Assembly (NCBI GenBank): GCA_022448955.1
Contig: JAKVCU010000017.1
Location: 1-47,921 of the forward strand
Source of the DNA: Saprospiraceae bacterium
GTDB lineage: Bacteria > Bacteroidota > Bacteroidia > Chitinophagales > Saprospiraceae
DNA: 47,921 nucleotides
Reading direction: 5' to 3'
Made by a program: the position numbers and the translations under genes
The notes under the pieces: model-generated
The model's input: the letters and a program-made list of their open reading frames with translations, nothing else
Databases searched by the model: none
What the model was told of the DNA's origin: nothing
Shown here: one piece after another, positions 26,561-35,901 of the stretch
Position numbering within the stretch: position 1 is the first letter of the stretch
Layout: every line of letters starts with the position of its first letter

Positions 26561-27829
26561 ATGAACATTTTATTATTAGGAAGTGGCGGAAGAGAAAGTA
26601 CATTTGCATGGAAGATGACACAAAGTTCTTTGTGTGATCAGCTATTTATCGCGCCAGGAAATGCAGGGACACAACAATACGGTACCAATCTAGCTATCAA
26701 CCCATTAGATTTTGAAGCAGTAAAAGAGGCTGTTTTATCTAATCAGGTAAACATCTTAGTGGTAGGCCCTGAGGCTCCCTTAGTGGAAGGGATTTATGAT
26801 TTTTTTCAGGCAGATGAGTCCCTAAAGCATGTTCAAGTCGTTGGGCCTTCTAAAGAGGCATCCCAATTAGAAGGTTCTAAAGCTTTTGCGAAAGCTTTCA
26901 TGAAAGAGCAAGATATTCCGACAGCTGCTTATGGTGAGTTTACAGCCGAAAACTTAGCAGATGGTCTGGCATATATTGATGCGCAGACACCTCCTATTGT
27001 ACTTAAAGCAGATGGCTTAGCAGCCGGGAAGGGCGTTTTGATTTTAGAGGATAAAGAAGAAGCTAAAACAGAGCTAAAAGCTATGCTCGATGGAAAATTT
27101 GGTGATGCTAGTAGCAAAGTAGTAATTGAGCAATTTTTGAGCGGTATTGAGTTTTCTGTTTTTGTATTGACGGATGGAAAAGATTGGCAATTACTTCCAG
27201 TTGCAAAGGATTATAAAAGAATTGGTGAGGGAGATACGGGTTTAAATACAGGTGGAATGGGATCCATCTCTCCAGTTAGCTTTGTGGATGATACTCTGAT
27301 GGACAAAGTAAAAACTCAGATTATCCAACCAACGATTGATGGTATCCAAAAAAGAGGCCTCGTTTATAAAGGTTTTATATTCTTTGGATTGATCAATGTG
27401 GATAATAACCCCTACGTGATAGAGTACAACTGCCGAATGGGTGACCCTGAAACTGAAGTGGTTTTCCCTAGACTAAATAATGATTTAGTTGCTTTGATGA
27501 AATCCATGAGTGAAGGTACCTTAGACCAACATCAGATCGAATTGGATGAACGTGCAGCCGCCGCAGTGATTTTAGTATCTGGTGGTTATCCTGGAAAATA
27601 TGAAAAAGGAAAAGTCATTACGGGTATCGAAAATGTAAAAGATAGCTTGGTATTTCAAGCTGGCACAACATTATCAGAAGGGCAAGTTATTACAAATGGC
27701 GGTCGTGTAATTGCCATTACTTCTTACGGTAAAACCTTCAAAGAGGCCTTGGCGATTTCTAACCAAAATGCTACTGTAATCGATTTTGAAGGAAAGAATT
27801 ACCGTCGCGACATTGGCTTTGACCTATAG
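26561..27829 (+). CDS. purD: Phosphoribosylamine-glycine ligase (GAR synthetase)
   Basis: 422-residue ATP-grasp enzyme of purine synthesis. It joins phosphoribosylamine and glycine to glycinamide ribonucleotide with ATP hydrolysis. Recognisable blocks: [18 protein letters not shown] at the N-terminus, [14 protein letters not shown] (~67-80), the ATP-grasp domain ([15 protein letters not shown] ~147-161), the PurD signature region GGMGSISPV, and the metal-binding block [16 protein letters not shown] (~287-302). Length is normal. It is the first gene of a five-gene same-strand run; murF-alr begins 11 nt after its stop. A TAnnTTTG element lies just upstream. Confidence 0.96.
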   Translation: MNILLLGSGGRESTFAWKMTQSSLCDQLFIAPGNAGTQQYGTNLAINPLDFEAVKEAVLSNQVNILVVGPEAPLVEGIYDFFQADESLKHVQVVGPSKEASQLEGSKAFAKAFMKEQDIPTAAYGEFTAENLADGLAYIDAQTPPIVLKADGLAAGKGVLILEDKEEAKTELKAMLDGKFGDASSKVVIEQFLSGIEFSVFVLTDGKDWQLLPVAKDYKRIGEGDTGLNTGGMGSISPVSFVDDTLMDKVKTQIIQPTIDGIQKRGLVYKGFIFFGLINVDNNPYVIEYNCRMGDPETEVVFPRLNNDLVALMKSMSEGTLDQHQIELDERAAAAVILVSGGYPGKYEKGKVITGIENVKDSLVFQAGTTLSEGQVITNGGRVIAITSYGKTFKEALAISNQNATVIDFEGKNYRRDIGFDL

Positions 27830-27840
27830 AGTCTATATAT

Positions 27841-30303
27841 ATGCAGTATTCTGCTGAAAGTCTTTCTTCGATTTTAAATGCCAAGCACCTAAAAGGTGCA
27901 ATGGCACAGGCTGTTGCCATTCAATATGTATTGACAGATAGCCGTCAAATGATACATCCTCCGGAAAGTGTATTTTTTGCATTGGAAGGCCCTCACTTCG
28001 ATGGACACCAGTTTATCGCTGCTTGTTATCAGGCAGGATTGCGTGTATTTGTTACACATCAACCCCAGCAACAAGCATACTTAGAAAATTTTCCAGAAGG
28101 ACATTTCCTTATCGTAGATAATACGACAAAAGCACTTCAAAACCTAGCGCAATCTCATAGGCAGCGTTTTACCTTTCCCATCATTGGAATAACAGGCAGT
28201 AATGGCAAAACCATTGTCAAAGAGTGGTTGTGGCAATTATTAAAAGATCACTTTTCAGTGGTTAGAAGTCCGCGAAGCTTTAACTCGCAAGTGGGTGTAC
28301 CGCTTTCCGTTTTAAAGATTGAAAACAATCATACACTAGGTATATTCGAAGCCGGTATTTCCCGTAAGGGAGAAATGCAAGCACTTCAAAATATCATCCA
28401 AGCTAGTATCGGTATTTTCACCAATATTGGCTCTGCACATGATGAAGGATTTGCCGAAAGGCATGAAAAAGTAGAAGAAAAGCTACAGCTTTTTCAAAAT
28501 GTAGAATGCCTAATTTATTGTAAAGATTATCCTTTGATCCAAGCTGCCATTGAACAAAAAAAGTTACCAAGCTTTACGTGGTCAAAAGAAACTGGCGCAG
28601 ATATTTGGCTCCAATCAGTTCAATATGGCTACTCTTCTTCTACCCTATTGATTCAGTATAAAGCAGAAAGTATAGCGTTAAACATTCCTTTCAAGGATGA
28701 TGCCTCCATCGAAAATATCATGCATTGTATTGCTTGCTTAATATATCTAAAGCTTCCGCTAAATGGATTTCAGCAGTTAGAACAAATTTCCATGCGTCTA
28801 GAAATCAAAGAAGGGGTTAAGGATTGTTCTATAATTAATGATAGTTATAATAACGATATGCAGTCTTTCATGATTGCGCTGAATTTGCTAGTGCAAAGAA
28901 GCCCAAGTGAAAAGCGAGTCCTCATCCTTTCTGATATTCTTGAATCAGGATTAGAGCAATCAGATTTGTATCAGCAGGTCGCTCAATTGATCATTCAAAA
29001 AGATATTCAGCAAGTCATTGGTGTAGGAACAGCCATCCCGATTATTCAAGCTTTTCTTCCGAGAGGTCTACAAACTGCTTTCTTCAAAACTACAAACGAT
29101 TTATTAAAACAAATCAATGATTTCGATTGGTTTCAGCATACCATTTTGGTCAAGGGTGCACGTAAGTTTGGATTTGAACAATTAGCCGCTCGATTATCTA
29201 AGAGAAATCATCTTACGGTATTAGAAGTAAGGCTTCAAGCCTTACGACATAACCTAGCACAGTATCGAAAAATGCTAAAGCCAAGCACTAGAGTGATGGT
29301 GATGGTTAAAGCAGCAGCCTATGGCAGCGGTGCCTTGGAAGTAGCTAAACTTTTAGAACAAGATGGTGTAGATTATTTAGCTGTAGCCTATGCAGATGAA
29401 GGTATTGAACTACGACAAGAAGGCATTCAACTTCCTATTCTTGTGCTCAACCCAGAAGAAGCAGTGATTGATGCCATGATTCGTTATCAATTGGAACCAG
29501 AAGTCTATAACATTCCTCTTTTACATCAATTTGGTATTGCTACGAAGCATCTAGAAAGCTTCCCCATTCATTTAAAAATAGATACAGGGATGCATCGATT
29601 GGGTTTTGAGGAAGAAGAACTCGATACTCTTCAAGATGCACTTAGTCAATACCCACATTTTCATATAAAAAGTATTTTTAGCCATTTAGCAGCAAGTGAA
29701 GCGGCTGAGCACGACACATTCTCTGTACAGCAAATTGAAACCTTCCAGCAAATTTATGATCGCTTGTGTGCATCGATCACCTATCAGCCACTCCGACATA
29801 TTCTAAATTCTAGCGGCATCAGTCGATTTAGTGCCTTTCAAATGGATATGGTACGTTTGGGAATAGGCTTATATGGTATAGGAGAGTCGGAGGAGATGCA
29901 AGCAAAACTGCAAACGGTACTTAGTCTGAAAGCAAGTGTCTCGCAAGTAAAGCATTTGCCGAAAGGCGAAACTGTTGGTTATGGCCGAAGAGGTAAGGCC
30001 AATGAAGACAAAACGATTGCCACGATTAGTATTGGTTATGCTGATGGTTTGTGGCGAGCAGCTGGCAACGGCCGATTTAAGGTTTTGATTCGGGGTCAAC
30101 TCGCACCAACTATTGGCAATATTTGTATGGATATGAGCATGATTGATGTAAGTCATATCCCAGATGTGCAAATTGGCGATTCAGTGCTTATCTTTGGCGA
30201 ATCTTTGCCAGTAACTAAACTGGCAGAAGCATTACAAACCATTCCTTACGAAATATTACCGAGTATCTCTGGAAGGGTCAGACGCGTATATTTACAAGAT
30301 TAA
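27841..30303 (+). CDS. murF-alr: Bifunctional MurF - alanine racemase fusion
   Basis: 820-residue fusion of two cell-wall enzymes. Residues 1-~455 are UDP-MurNAc-tripeptide:D-Ala-D-Ala ligase (P-loop GITGSNGKT, 116-124; late block INDSYNNDMQSF). Residues ~460-820 are a PLP-dependent alanine racemase with the Schiff-base lysine K490 in VKAAAYGSG and the catalytic tyrosine Y733 in SIGYADGLW. The racemase makes the D-alanine that, after dipeptide formation, the ligase attaches, so the fusion joins supply and use. This architecture is known in Bacteroidota. The stop overlaps the next start by one base (TAATG), implying coupled translation. Confidence 0.95.
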   Translation: MQYSAESLSSILNAKHLKGAMAQAVAIQYVLTDSRQMIHPPESVFFALEGPHFDGHQFIAACYQAGLRVFVTHQPQQQAYLENFPEGHFLIVDNTTKALQNLAQSHRQRFTFPIIGITGSNGKTIVKEWLWQLLKDHFSVVRSPRSFNSQVGVPLSVLKIENNHTLGIFEAGISRKGEMQALQNIIQASIGIFTNIGSAHDEGFAERHEKVEEKLQLFQNVECLIYCKDYPLIQAAIEQKKLPSFTWSKETGADIWLQSVQYGYSSSTLLIQYKAESIALNIPFKDDASIENIMHCIACLIYLKLPLNGFQQLEQISMRLEIKEGVKDCSIINDSYNNDMQSFMIALNLLVQRSPSEKRVLILSDILESGLEQSDLYQQVAQLIIQKDIQQVIGVGTAIPIIQAFLPRGLQTAFFKTTNDLLKQINDFDWFQHTILVKGARKFGFEQLAARLSKRNHLTVLEVRLQALRHNLAQYRKMLKPSTRVMVMVKAAAYGSGALEVAKLLEQDGVDYLAVAYADEGIELRQEGIQLPILVLNPEEAVIDAMIRYQLEPEVYNIPLLHQFGIATKHLESFPIHLKIDTGMHRLGFEEEELDTLQDALSQYPHFHIKSIFSHLAASEAAEHDTFSVQQIETFQQIYDRLCASITYQPLRHILNSSGISRFSAFQMDMVRLGIGLYGIGESEEMQAKLQTVLSLKASVSQVKHLPKGETVGYGRRGKANEDKTIATISIGYADGLWRAAGNGRFKVLIRGQLAPTIGNICMDMSMIDVSHIPDVQIGDSVLIFGESLPVTKLAEALQTIPYEILPSISGRVRRVYLQD

Positions 30304-32099
30304 TGGAACAACTAATTCAGATTTATACAAATAGGAAGACATCTTTTGCAGCTACAGCAGCAGCCCTGCAAAAAAAGTATAATTATTATTCTATCATTCG
30401 ATTGCTTACTTTTTTTGCCGCTATTGGTTTAGGTATTTATCTCTTTGCAGAATATTGGCAAATTGCGATTGGCTATACGATCGTTTTCCTGATTGCTTTT
30501 TACCGCTTTATGTTATGGCACATGAAAATCAAAGAAGCGGAAGTCCACCACAGTAATCTAGCGAATATCAATGATTATGAGTTATCTGCCTTAGATTACG
30601 AAACGATGCAGTTTGGATCAGGAGAACTATTTACCAATCCTGAACATCCTTATTCTTTCGATTTAGATATTTATGGCGATCACTCTTTTTTCCAATTTTG
30701 TAATCGTACCTCAACGGCTATTGGCAGTCAAAGGCTAGCAAGATATTTAGGTCAAACCGCAACGATAGAAGAAATAAAAGCTAGACAAAAAGCAGTTAAA
30801 GAGCTTTCTGAAAAACTAGATTGGCGCCAACATTTCCAAGCATTTGGCCTACAGACACAAGATGAGCTGAAGCACATTGATTTGCTAAAAAAGTGGTTAG
30901 AAGATGAGCCTTATGTGAGCAATAGTGCCTTTTATAAAGCCATGCTCTATTTTGTTCCAGTTTGGATGCTAGGGGCGGCGTTGATGTTTATATATGTACA
31001 ACCTTGGGAACTTTCTCTGTTATTTTTACTACTTCCAGGATGGATAATGCGTAAAACTGTAGAACGTGTCAATAAAACACACCTGCGCACCACACATGCA
31101 GAAAAAACCTTAGCCTTTTACGCCAAGTTGATCGCTCATGTAGAGCCCGAAACCTTTGAAAGTGAAAAATTAAAGCAGATTCATCAGGCTTTTGCACATC
31201 AGGATCATTCTGCATCCAAGAGCATTGCCCGTTTGTCTTATATCATCGGGCAATTAAACATGCGTTATAATGCTTTTGCTGCTCTATTCAACATCACTGT
31301 GCTTTGGGATTTGCAATGGGTGTATAGATTAGAGCTGTGGAAAACGGAGCAAAAAGCACACCTTCCTAAATGGTTTGAAGCATTAGCAGAGTTAGAAGCT
31401 TTGATTAGTCTAAGTACGATTTTATATAACAATCCAGATTGGACCTTCCCAGAAGTAGGCGATTACCCGCATTTTCATGCCAATGAATTGGGTCATCCAC
31501 TGATTTCTCCGAAGAAGCGGATTTGTAATGATGTGAATATCCCAACTAGTGGCCATATCAAGTTGATTACAGGGTCGAATATGGCAGGGAAAAGTACCTT
31601 CCTCCGAACGGTTGGATTGAACATCGTTCTAGCATTGGCAGGGGCTCCAGTTTGCGCCAAACGTCTTGAATTGCCTGTACTGCAGGTGTACACTAGTATG
31701 CGTACCCAGGATGCCTTGCATGAAAATACCTCTTCCTTCTTTGCAGAATTGAAGCGATTGAAATTTATCATTGAAGCTGTAGAGCAAGGGGCAAATATTT
31801 TCTTCTTGCTGGATGAGATATTAAAAGGTACCAATTCGCGAGATCGCCATACTGGTTCAAAAGCATTGATTAAACAGCTTATCGAGCATAAAGGGGCTGG
31901 AATTATTGCAACGCATGATCTTGAATTGGGCGAATTAGAAGCACAATATGGTGGTGCTTTAGAGAATTTGAGGATAGAAGTTGAAATTCAAGATGGACAA
32001 TTACATTTTGATTATAAATTAAAAAAGGGTGTTAGTGAGAGTTTTAATGCTACCATTTTAATGCAGCAAATGGGCATCCGCATTGACGAAAAGATATGA
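30303..32099 (+). CDS. Membrane-anchored MutS-like ATPase
   Basis: 598-residue protein with the C-terminal ATPase domain of MutS: Walker A LITGSNMAGKSTFLRTVG (~420-437), Walker B FFLLDEILKGTNSRDR (~500-515), and a signature helix with IIATHDLELGELE. The mismatch-binding and connector domains of true MutS are absent. Instead there are two pairs of hydrophobic segments (~32-48 with 52-70, and ~213-250), predicted to place it in the inner membrane. Such MutS-related proteins are widespread in Bacteroidota and uncharacterised. A role in mismatch repair should not be assumed. It overlaps murF-alr by one base and the methyltransferase gene by four. Confidence 0.85.
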   Translation: MEQLIQIYTNRKTSFAATAAALQKKYNYYSIIRLLTFFAAIGLGIYLFAEYWQIAIGYTIVFLIAFYRFMLWHMKIKEAEVHHSNLANINDYELSALDYETMQFGSGELFTNPEHPYSFDLDIYGDHSFFQFCNRTSTAIGSQRLARYLGQTATIEEIKARQKAVKELSEKLDWRQHFQAFGLQTQDELKHIDLLKKWLEDEPYVSNSAFYKAMLYFVPVWMLGAALMFIYVQPWELSLLFLLLPGWIMRKTVERVNKTHLRTTHAEKTLAFYAKLIAHVEPETFESEKLKQIHQAFAHQDHSASKSIARLSYIIGQLNMRYNAFAALFNITVLWDLQWVYRLELWKTEQKAHLPKWFEALAELEALISLSTILYNNPDWTFPEVGDYPHFHANELGHPLISPKKRICNDVNIPTSGHIKLITGSNMAGKSTFLRTVGLNIVLALAGAPVCAKRLELPVLQVYTSMRTQDALHENTSSFFAELKRLKFIIEAVEQGANIFFLLDEILKGTNSRDRHTGSKALIKQLIEHKGAGIIATHDLELGELEAQYGGALENLRIEVEIQDGQLHFDYKLKKGVSESFNATILMQQMGIRIDEKI

Positions 32100-33307
32100 T
32101 TGAATTACCTGAAATAACACCTCAAAGATTAGCAGTAAAACTCAAAACAGCTGCTGAACGCATGGTGCGTAAAGAACACCCGTGGGTGTTTGAAACGGGC
32201 ATTGTTAAACTCAGCAAGGAAGGAGAAGCCGGTGATTTGGCCATCATTTATGATCAAAAGAAGAATAAATTTTTAGCCATTGGATTATACGATCCATTTT
32301 CGCCTATTCGTATCAAAGTGCTTAGCAAAAAACCTGCACCCATCAATGAGGATTGGTTTAGAGAACGAATTGTGGAGGCTTTCGCCAAACGTTCCTCTTT
32401 ATTAGAAACAGATACCAATAGTTACCGCTTTATTTACGGCGAAAATGATGGTTTGCCGGGTTTTGTGGCCGATGTTTATGCACATGTATTAGTCGTAAAA
32501 ATCTATTCCTTTGCATGGTTACCTTATCTAAAAATAATGCTTCCTCTGCTCTTAGCACAAAGTCAGTGCAACACAGCAGTGCTACGTCTCAGTCGTAATT
32601 TGCAGCAGCGCCCTCAGCACTTGCATGATTTGGAAGATGGGCAGCTGATCTTCGGGCAATTGGATTCGCCAGAAGTTATCTTCAGAGAGCATGGTTTGCG
32701 CTTTTCAGCAAATGTGATTAGTGGTCATAAAACAGGTTATTTCCTCGATCATCGTCATAATCGAAAAAGGGTTGGTGAATTAGCAAAAGGGAAAAAAGTA
32801 CTAGACATTTTCGCCTATGCAGGTGGTTTTTCTGTTCATGCCCTTTCGGGAAATGCAAAACAGGTTATCAGCCTGGATATCAGCAAGCAGGCATTGGAAA
32901 TGGCCAAGAAAAATATGGCCTTAAATTTTGCGGAAGCACGCCATCAAACACTTGCAGTAGATGCTTTTGAAGGTATGGAGTCGCTTATTCATCAAGGGAA
33001 AAAATTTGGGCTAATTGTGGTTGATCCGCCTTCTTTCGCTAAAAGCGAAAAAGAGATTTCAGGTGCTTTACATAGTTATAGTCGATTAGCCAAATTAGCC
33101 ATCCAGCTGGTAGAGCAAAACGGTATTTTGCTTCTCGCATCTTGTTCGAGTAGAGTGAAAGCAGAAGACTTTTTTGAACTGATGACGCAAGAATTGAAGC
33201 AATCTGGACGTTCCTACAGAGAACTAGAGCGAAGCACCCACGATGTGGATCATCCAATTGGTTTTCCAGAGGGGGCTTACCTTAAATCTATCTACTTTAA
33301 ACTATGA
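32096..33307 (+). CDS. RlmI-like 23S rRNA (cytosine-C5) methyltransferase
   Basis: 403-residue SAM-dependent methyltransferase with an N-terminal PUA domain (~10-85; RKEHPWVFETGIVKL) and a Rossmann methylase core. The SAM motif I is VLDIFAYAGGFSVHAL (~235-250), motif IV is VVDPPSFAKS (~307-316), and a cysteine-containing motif LLASCSSRV (~346-354) corresponds to the catalytic region. Family members such as E. coli RlmI methylate 23S rRNA C1962. The exact site here is inferred. It starts within the stop of the MutS-like gene (ATGA) and ends within the start of the LRR gene (ATGA), so it is translationally linked to both. Confidence 0.85.
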   Translation: MIELPEITPQRLAVKLKTAAERMVRKEHPWVFETGIVKLSKEGEAGDLAIIYDQKKNKFLAIGLYDPFSPIRIKVLSKKPAPINEDWFRERIVEAFAKRSSLLETDTNSYRFIYGENDGLPGFVADVYAHVLVVKIYSFAWLPYLKIMLPLLLAQSQCNTAVLRLSRNLQQRPQHLHDLEDGQLIFGQLDSPEVIFREHGLRFSANVISGHKTGYFLDHRHNRKRVGELAKGKKVLDIFAYAGGFSVHALSGNAKQVISLDISKQALEMAKKNMALNFAEARHQTLAVDAFEGMESLIHQGKKFGLIVVDPPSFAKSEKEISGALHSYSRLAKLAIQLVEQNGILLLASCSSRVKAEDFFELMTQELKQSGRSYRELERSTHDVDHPIGFPEGAYLKSIYFKL

Positions 33308-35253
33308 AGCGAGTCTACCGCTTACAAGATGCTGTCAATAATCCATCCGTAGAAGAGCTTTTTCTAAATCATCAAGCTTTAAAGGAAATTCCTAAAGCAA
33401 TATTCAAACTCAATAAGCTAAAAAAACTCGATCTCAGCTTTAACCAAATCACCACTATTCCTGAAGAAATTGGCTTTTTACCACAGCTTGAAGAGCTGAA
33501 TCTATCTAATAATAAACTTAAAAAGCATCCTCAAAAACTCGCCACCTATACTTTAAAAAAATTGGACCTCAGTCATAATGCATTGCAAAGTTTACCTCAG
33601 CTTTCCATGCCCAAATTAGAAAACCTACAACTCCAACAAAATGCATTAGAAGAATTACCCGTACTCAAAAAGCTACGAAAGATGAACATAGAAGGTAACT
33701 TCCTCAAAAAATTGCCTTCCAATATTCATCAAATGCAGGAGTTAAGAGAATTATACCTTAATAATAATTCTATCACAAGGCTTCCAAAAAGTATTAGTCA
33801 ACTCAACAAACTTGAAAAATTAGAAGCCAATAAAAACCGATTAGCCAAACTGCCTGAAGATATTGGGCAATTGCAGCATTTGCGCATTCTTCGATTAGCC
33901 AAAAATCGAATCAAAGAAATCCCCTCTAGTTTATGGGAATGTCCTATGTTGCGGATATTAGAATTGGATTTTAATAAAATCACACATTTGCCAAAGCCAA
34001 AAAGAGGTACCATTCCATGGCCTTGGCTGGCACAGCTAAGCTTACGCAAAAACAAATTAAGCCGTTATCCAGAGATGATTAATCATTGTCTGCGATTGAA
34101 GACTTTAGATTTGAGTGAAAATGATATTCCATCCATCCCAAAAGGGATCACACAGCTTTCAAAAATTTATGAGTTATACCTAAAAGCGAATCAGATTTCA
34201 TCTATTGCAGCTTTACCTCCAGAAATTGTGGTATTGGATGTTTCCAAAAATAAACTGACGACTATTCCCAAAGCTATATTGGATGCCCCAAAGTTAAAAT
34301 CACTCAATCTTTCTAGCAATCAAATCAATGCTGTTCCAGAGGAGATTCAGCAATTGCAGCAACTCCAAACCCTCAATCTAAGCAATAATGCTATTGAAAA
34401 GCCTTCCAAGCAATTGCTTCAACTAAAAAACTTGGAACAAACCAATGGTATTTTCAATAAAAATGAACGTCACTTCTTTCAGAAAATTCAAACTTACAGT
34501 AATGAAAACAGATTGAGTAATGAACAAAAGAATAGACTTTTTGAGCTATTGAATCATGCTGATACACCTTCTGAATGGCAATTAGAAGATACTTTTCATT
34601 TAATGCTGCTTGGTTTTAATAAAGCCTATTATTTAGGTCGAAAACTATTATTTGGACAGGCACATGAATTGCAGTTAGAAGATGGTATTCACATTGCCGT
34701 ATTAGGACAACTCAATGCCAATATTTCTTGGTGGAAACAAAAACTGAAAGAAAAAAATATCAGTATTAGCAGAAGCATTCAAAAAGGAAAAGATAACTAC
34801 TTACTAGTGGGTAGGCGTCCAAAAGGATTTGCTGATTTCCTAGATCATGAACCTACGATTATTAGTGAGCAACAACTTTTCCAATTTGTACAAAAGCATA
34901 CCAGCAACTACTTACTGGAAGCAGAAGCTAGTGCATACGAGCGCATTGCCCAAATGCTCCATCATGAAGATGATCAAAATGTAAAAATGGGACTAGAACT
35001 CATCAAAAATGGCGGCTTACCAAATGGATTGCTTACCCCTTTGCTCCTCACCTACCTTCAACAAAATGATGAAAAACTAAAAAAGGAGTGCTGGAACTTA
35101 TTAAACCTTGCTGTAGATGATGAAACGATCCAAGTCATCCAATATCCCAAACATCTTTGGCAAAAGAATGAGAACAGTAAGAAAAAATTTATCCAAAGAT
35201 TAGTAAAAACAGGATGGTTTGAAAAATCTCTAATTACTATGCACCTCCAATAA
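33304..35253 (+). CDS. Leucine-rich-repeat protein with BRCT-like and HEAT-like C-terminus
   Basis: 649-residue protein without signal peptide or membrane segment, so predicted cytosolic. Residues ~10-375 are about 16 LRRs of the bacterial LPxxI type (LKKLDLSFNQITTIPEEIGFL). After a linker, residues ~461-532 (IHIAVLGQLN...SISRSIQKGKDNYLLVGRRPKG...PTIISEQQLFQFV) resemble a BRCT domain in strand/helix order. The last ~100 residues look like helical HEAT-type repeats (ERIAQMLHHEDDQNVKMGLELIKNGG). It is the last gene of the purD run and overlaps the methyltransferase gene by four bases. Function unknown; it is probably a protein-interaction scaffold. The BRCT comparison is my inference and not tested. 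Confidence 0.8.
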   Translation: MKRVYRLQDAVNNPSVEELFLNHQALKEIPKAIFKLNKLKKLDLSFNQITTIPEEIGFLPQLEELNLSNNKLKKHPQKLATYTLKKLDLSHNALQSLPQLSMPKLENLQLQQNALEELPVLKKLRKMNIEGNFLKKLPSNIHQMQELRELYLNNNSITRLPKSISQLNKLEKLEANKNRLAKLPEDIGQLQHLRILRLAKNRIKEIPSSLWECPMLRILELDFNKITHLPKPKRGTIPWPWLAQLSLRKNKLSRYPEMINHCLRLKTLDLSENDIPSIPKGITQLSKIYELYLKANQISSIAALPPEIVVLDVSKNKLTTIPKAILDAPKLKSLNLSSNQINAVPEEIQQLQQLQTLNLSNNAIEKPSKQLLQLKNLEQTNGIFNKNERHFFQKIQTYSNENRLSNEQKNRLFELLNHADTPSEWQLEDTFHLMLLGFNKAYYLGRKLLFGQAHELQLEDGIHIAVLGQLNANISWWKQKLKEKNISISRSIQKGKDNYLLVGRRPKGFADFLDHEPTIISEQQLFQFVQKHTSNYLLEAEASAYERIAQMLHHEDDQNVKMGLELIKNGGLPNGLLTPLLLTYLQQNDEKLKKECWNLLNLAVDDETIQVIQYPKHLWQKNENSKKKFIQRLVKTGWFEKSLITMHLQ

Positions 35254-35391
35254 CTCTGCGTCCACAAACAACATACCATCAAAATAAAATTGTTAAGTTA
35301 TATTTAATATTTTCACCATCCAATTTTAAATGCAATATTTGGCAATAGTTCATCATGAGCTATTATCAATACTTAACTTAACCATTTAATT

Positions 35392-35838
35392 ATGAAATTA
35401 AAACTATCGATTGTAAAATCGCTATGTAAGAGCACACTATGTATAATAAGCCTAAATACATTCCTATTTTTTTATTTCCCCCTAGTATTCAAGACCAAGA
35501 AACCTTTTCTTTACTAGACTATATCTACCAAGATGACGGAAGGAACAAATCTTTCCATACCAGAACAAAATCCAGTGCTTACAGAAGTTAAAAAATATCA
35601 TTTATTCCCTAATCCTGCCAAGGGAGAATTTACAGTAGAATATAGTATCTTACAAGAGAAGAGGCCACAGTTTTTACAAATAAGAGATTTGAACGGAAAA
35701 TTGATAAAGGAAATACAACTTGATGATTCAGGCCAAAGGATAATCCATACCCATGAGTTTTTGCCAGGTATTTACTTCCTAAGTATTCGTACAAGCAAAA
35801 CGATAGAGTGGCAAGAAAAGTTAATTATCATTAAATAA
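35392..35838 (+). pseudogene. Broken T9SS cargo gene: signal peptide and sorting domain, passenger missing
   Basis: From an ATG at 35392 one frame encodes a signal-peptide-like start (MKLKLSIVKSLCKSTLCIIS...) but meets TAG at 35515-35517. The same frame resumes and ends with a complete T9SS type A sorting domain (HLFPNPAKGEFTVEY ... GIYFLSIRTSKTIEWQEKLIIIK, stop 35836-35838). Between them a different frame reads QDQETFSLLDYIYQDDG, like the mature start after signal cleavage. Joining it to the signal needs one extra T in the T7 run at 35467-35473. This suggests a cargo gene that lost most of its passenger and its frame. A functional 101-residue product from the ATG at 35533 would lack an export signal. 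Confidence 0.6.
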
Positions 35839-35849
35839 TCAAACTTCTT

Positions 35850-35888
35850 TGAAAGGAGTAGGAAATATTTCGTACTCCTTTCATTTTT
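35850..35888 (+). terminator. Intrinsic terminator after the T9SS relic
   Basis: TGAAAGGAGTA (35850-35860) and TACTCCTTTCA (35873-35883) form an 11-bp stem with a 12-nt loop, followed by TTTTT. It isolates the relic from the next gene, whose start is 14 nt on. Confidence 0.8.
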
Positions 35889-35901
35889 AAAACGTAACAA
35901 T

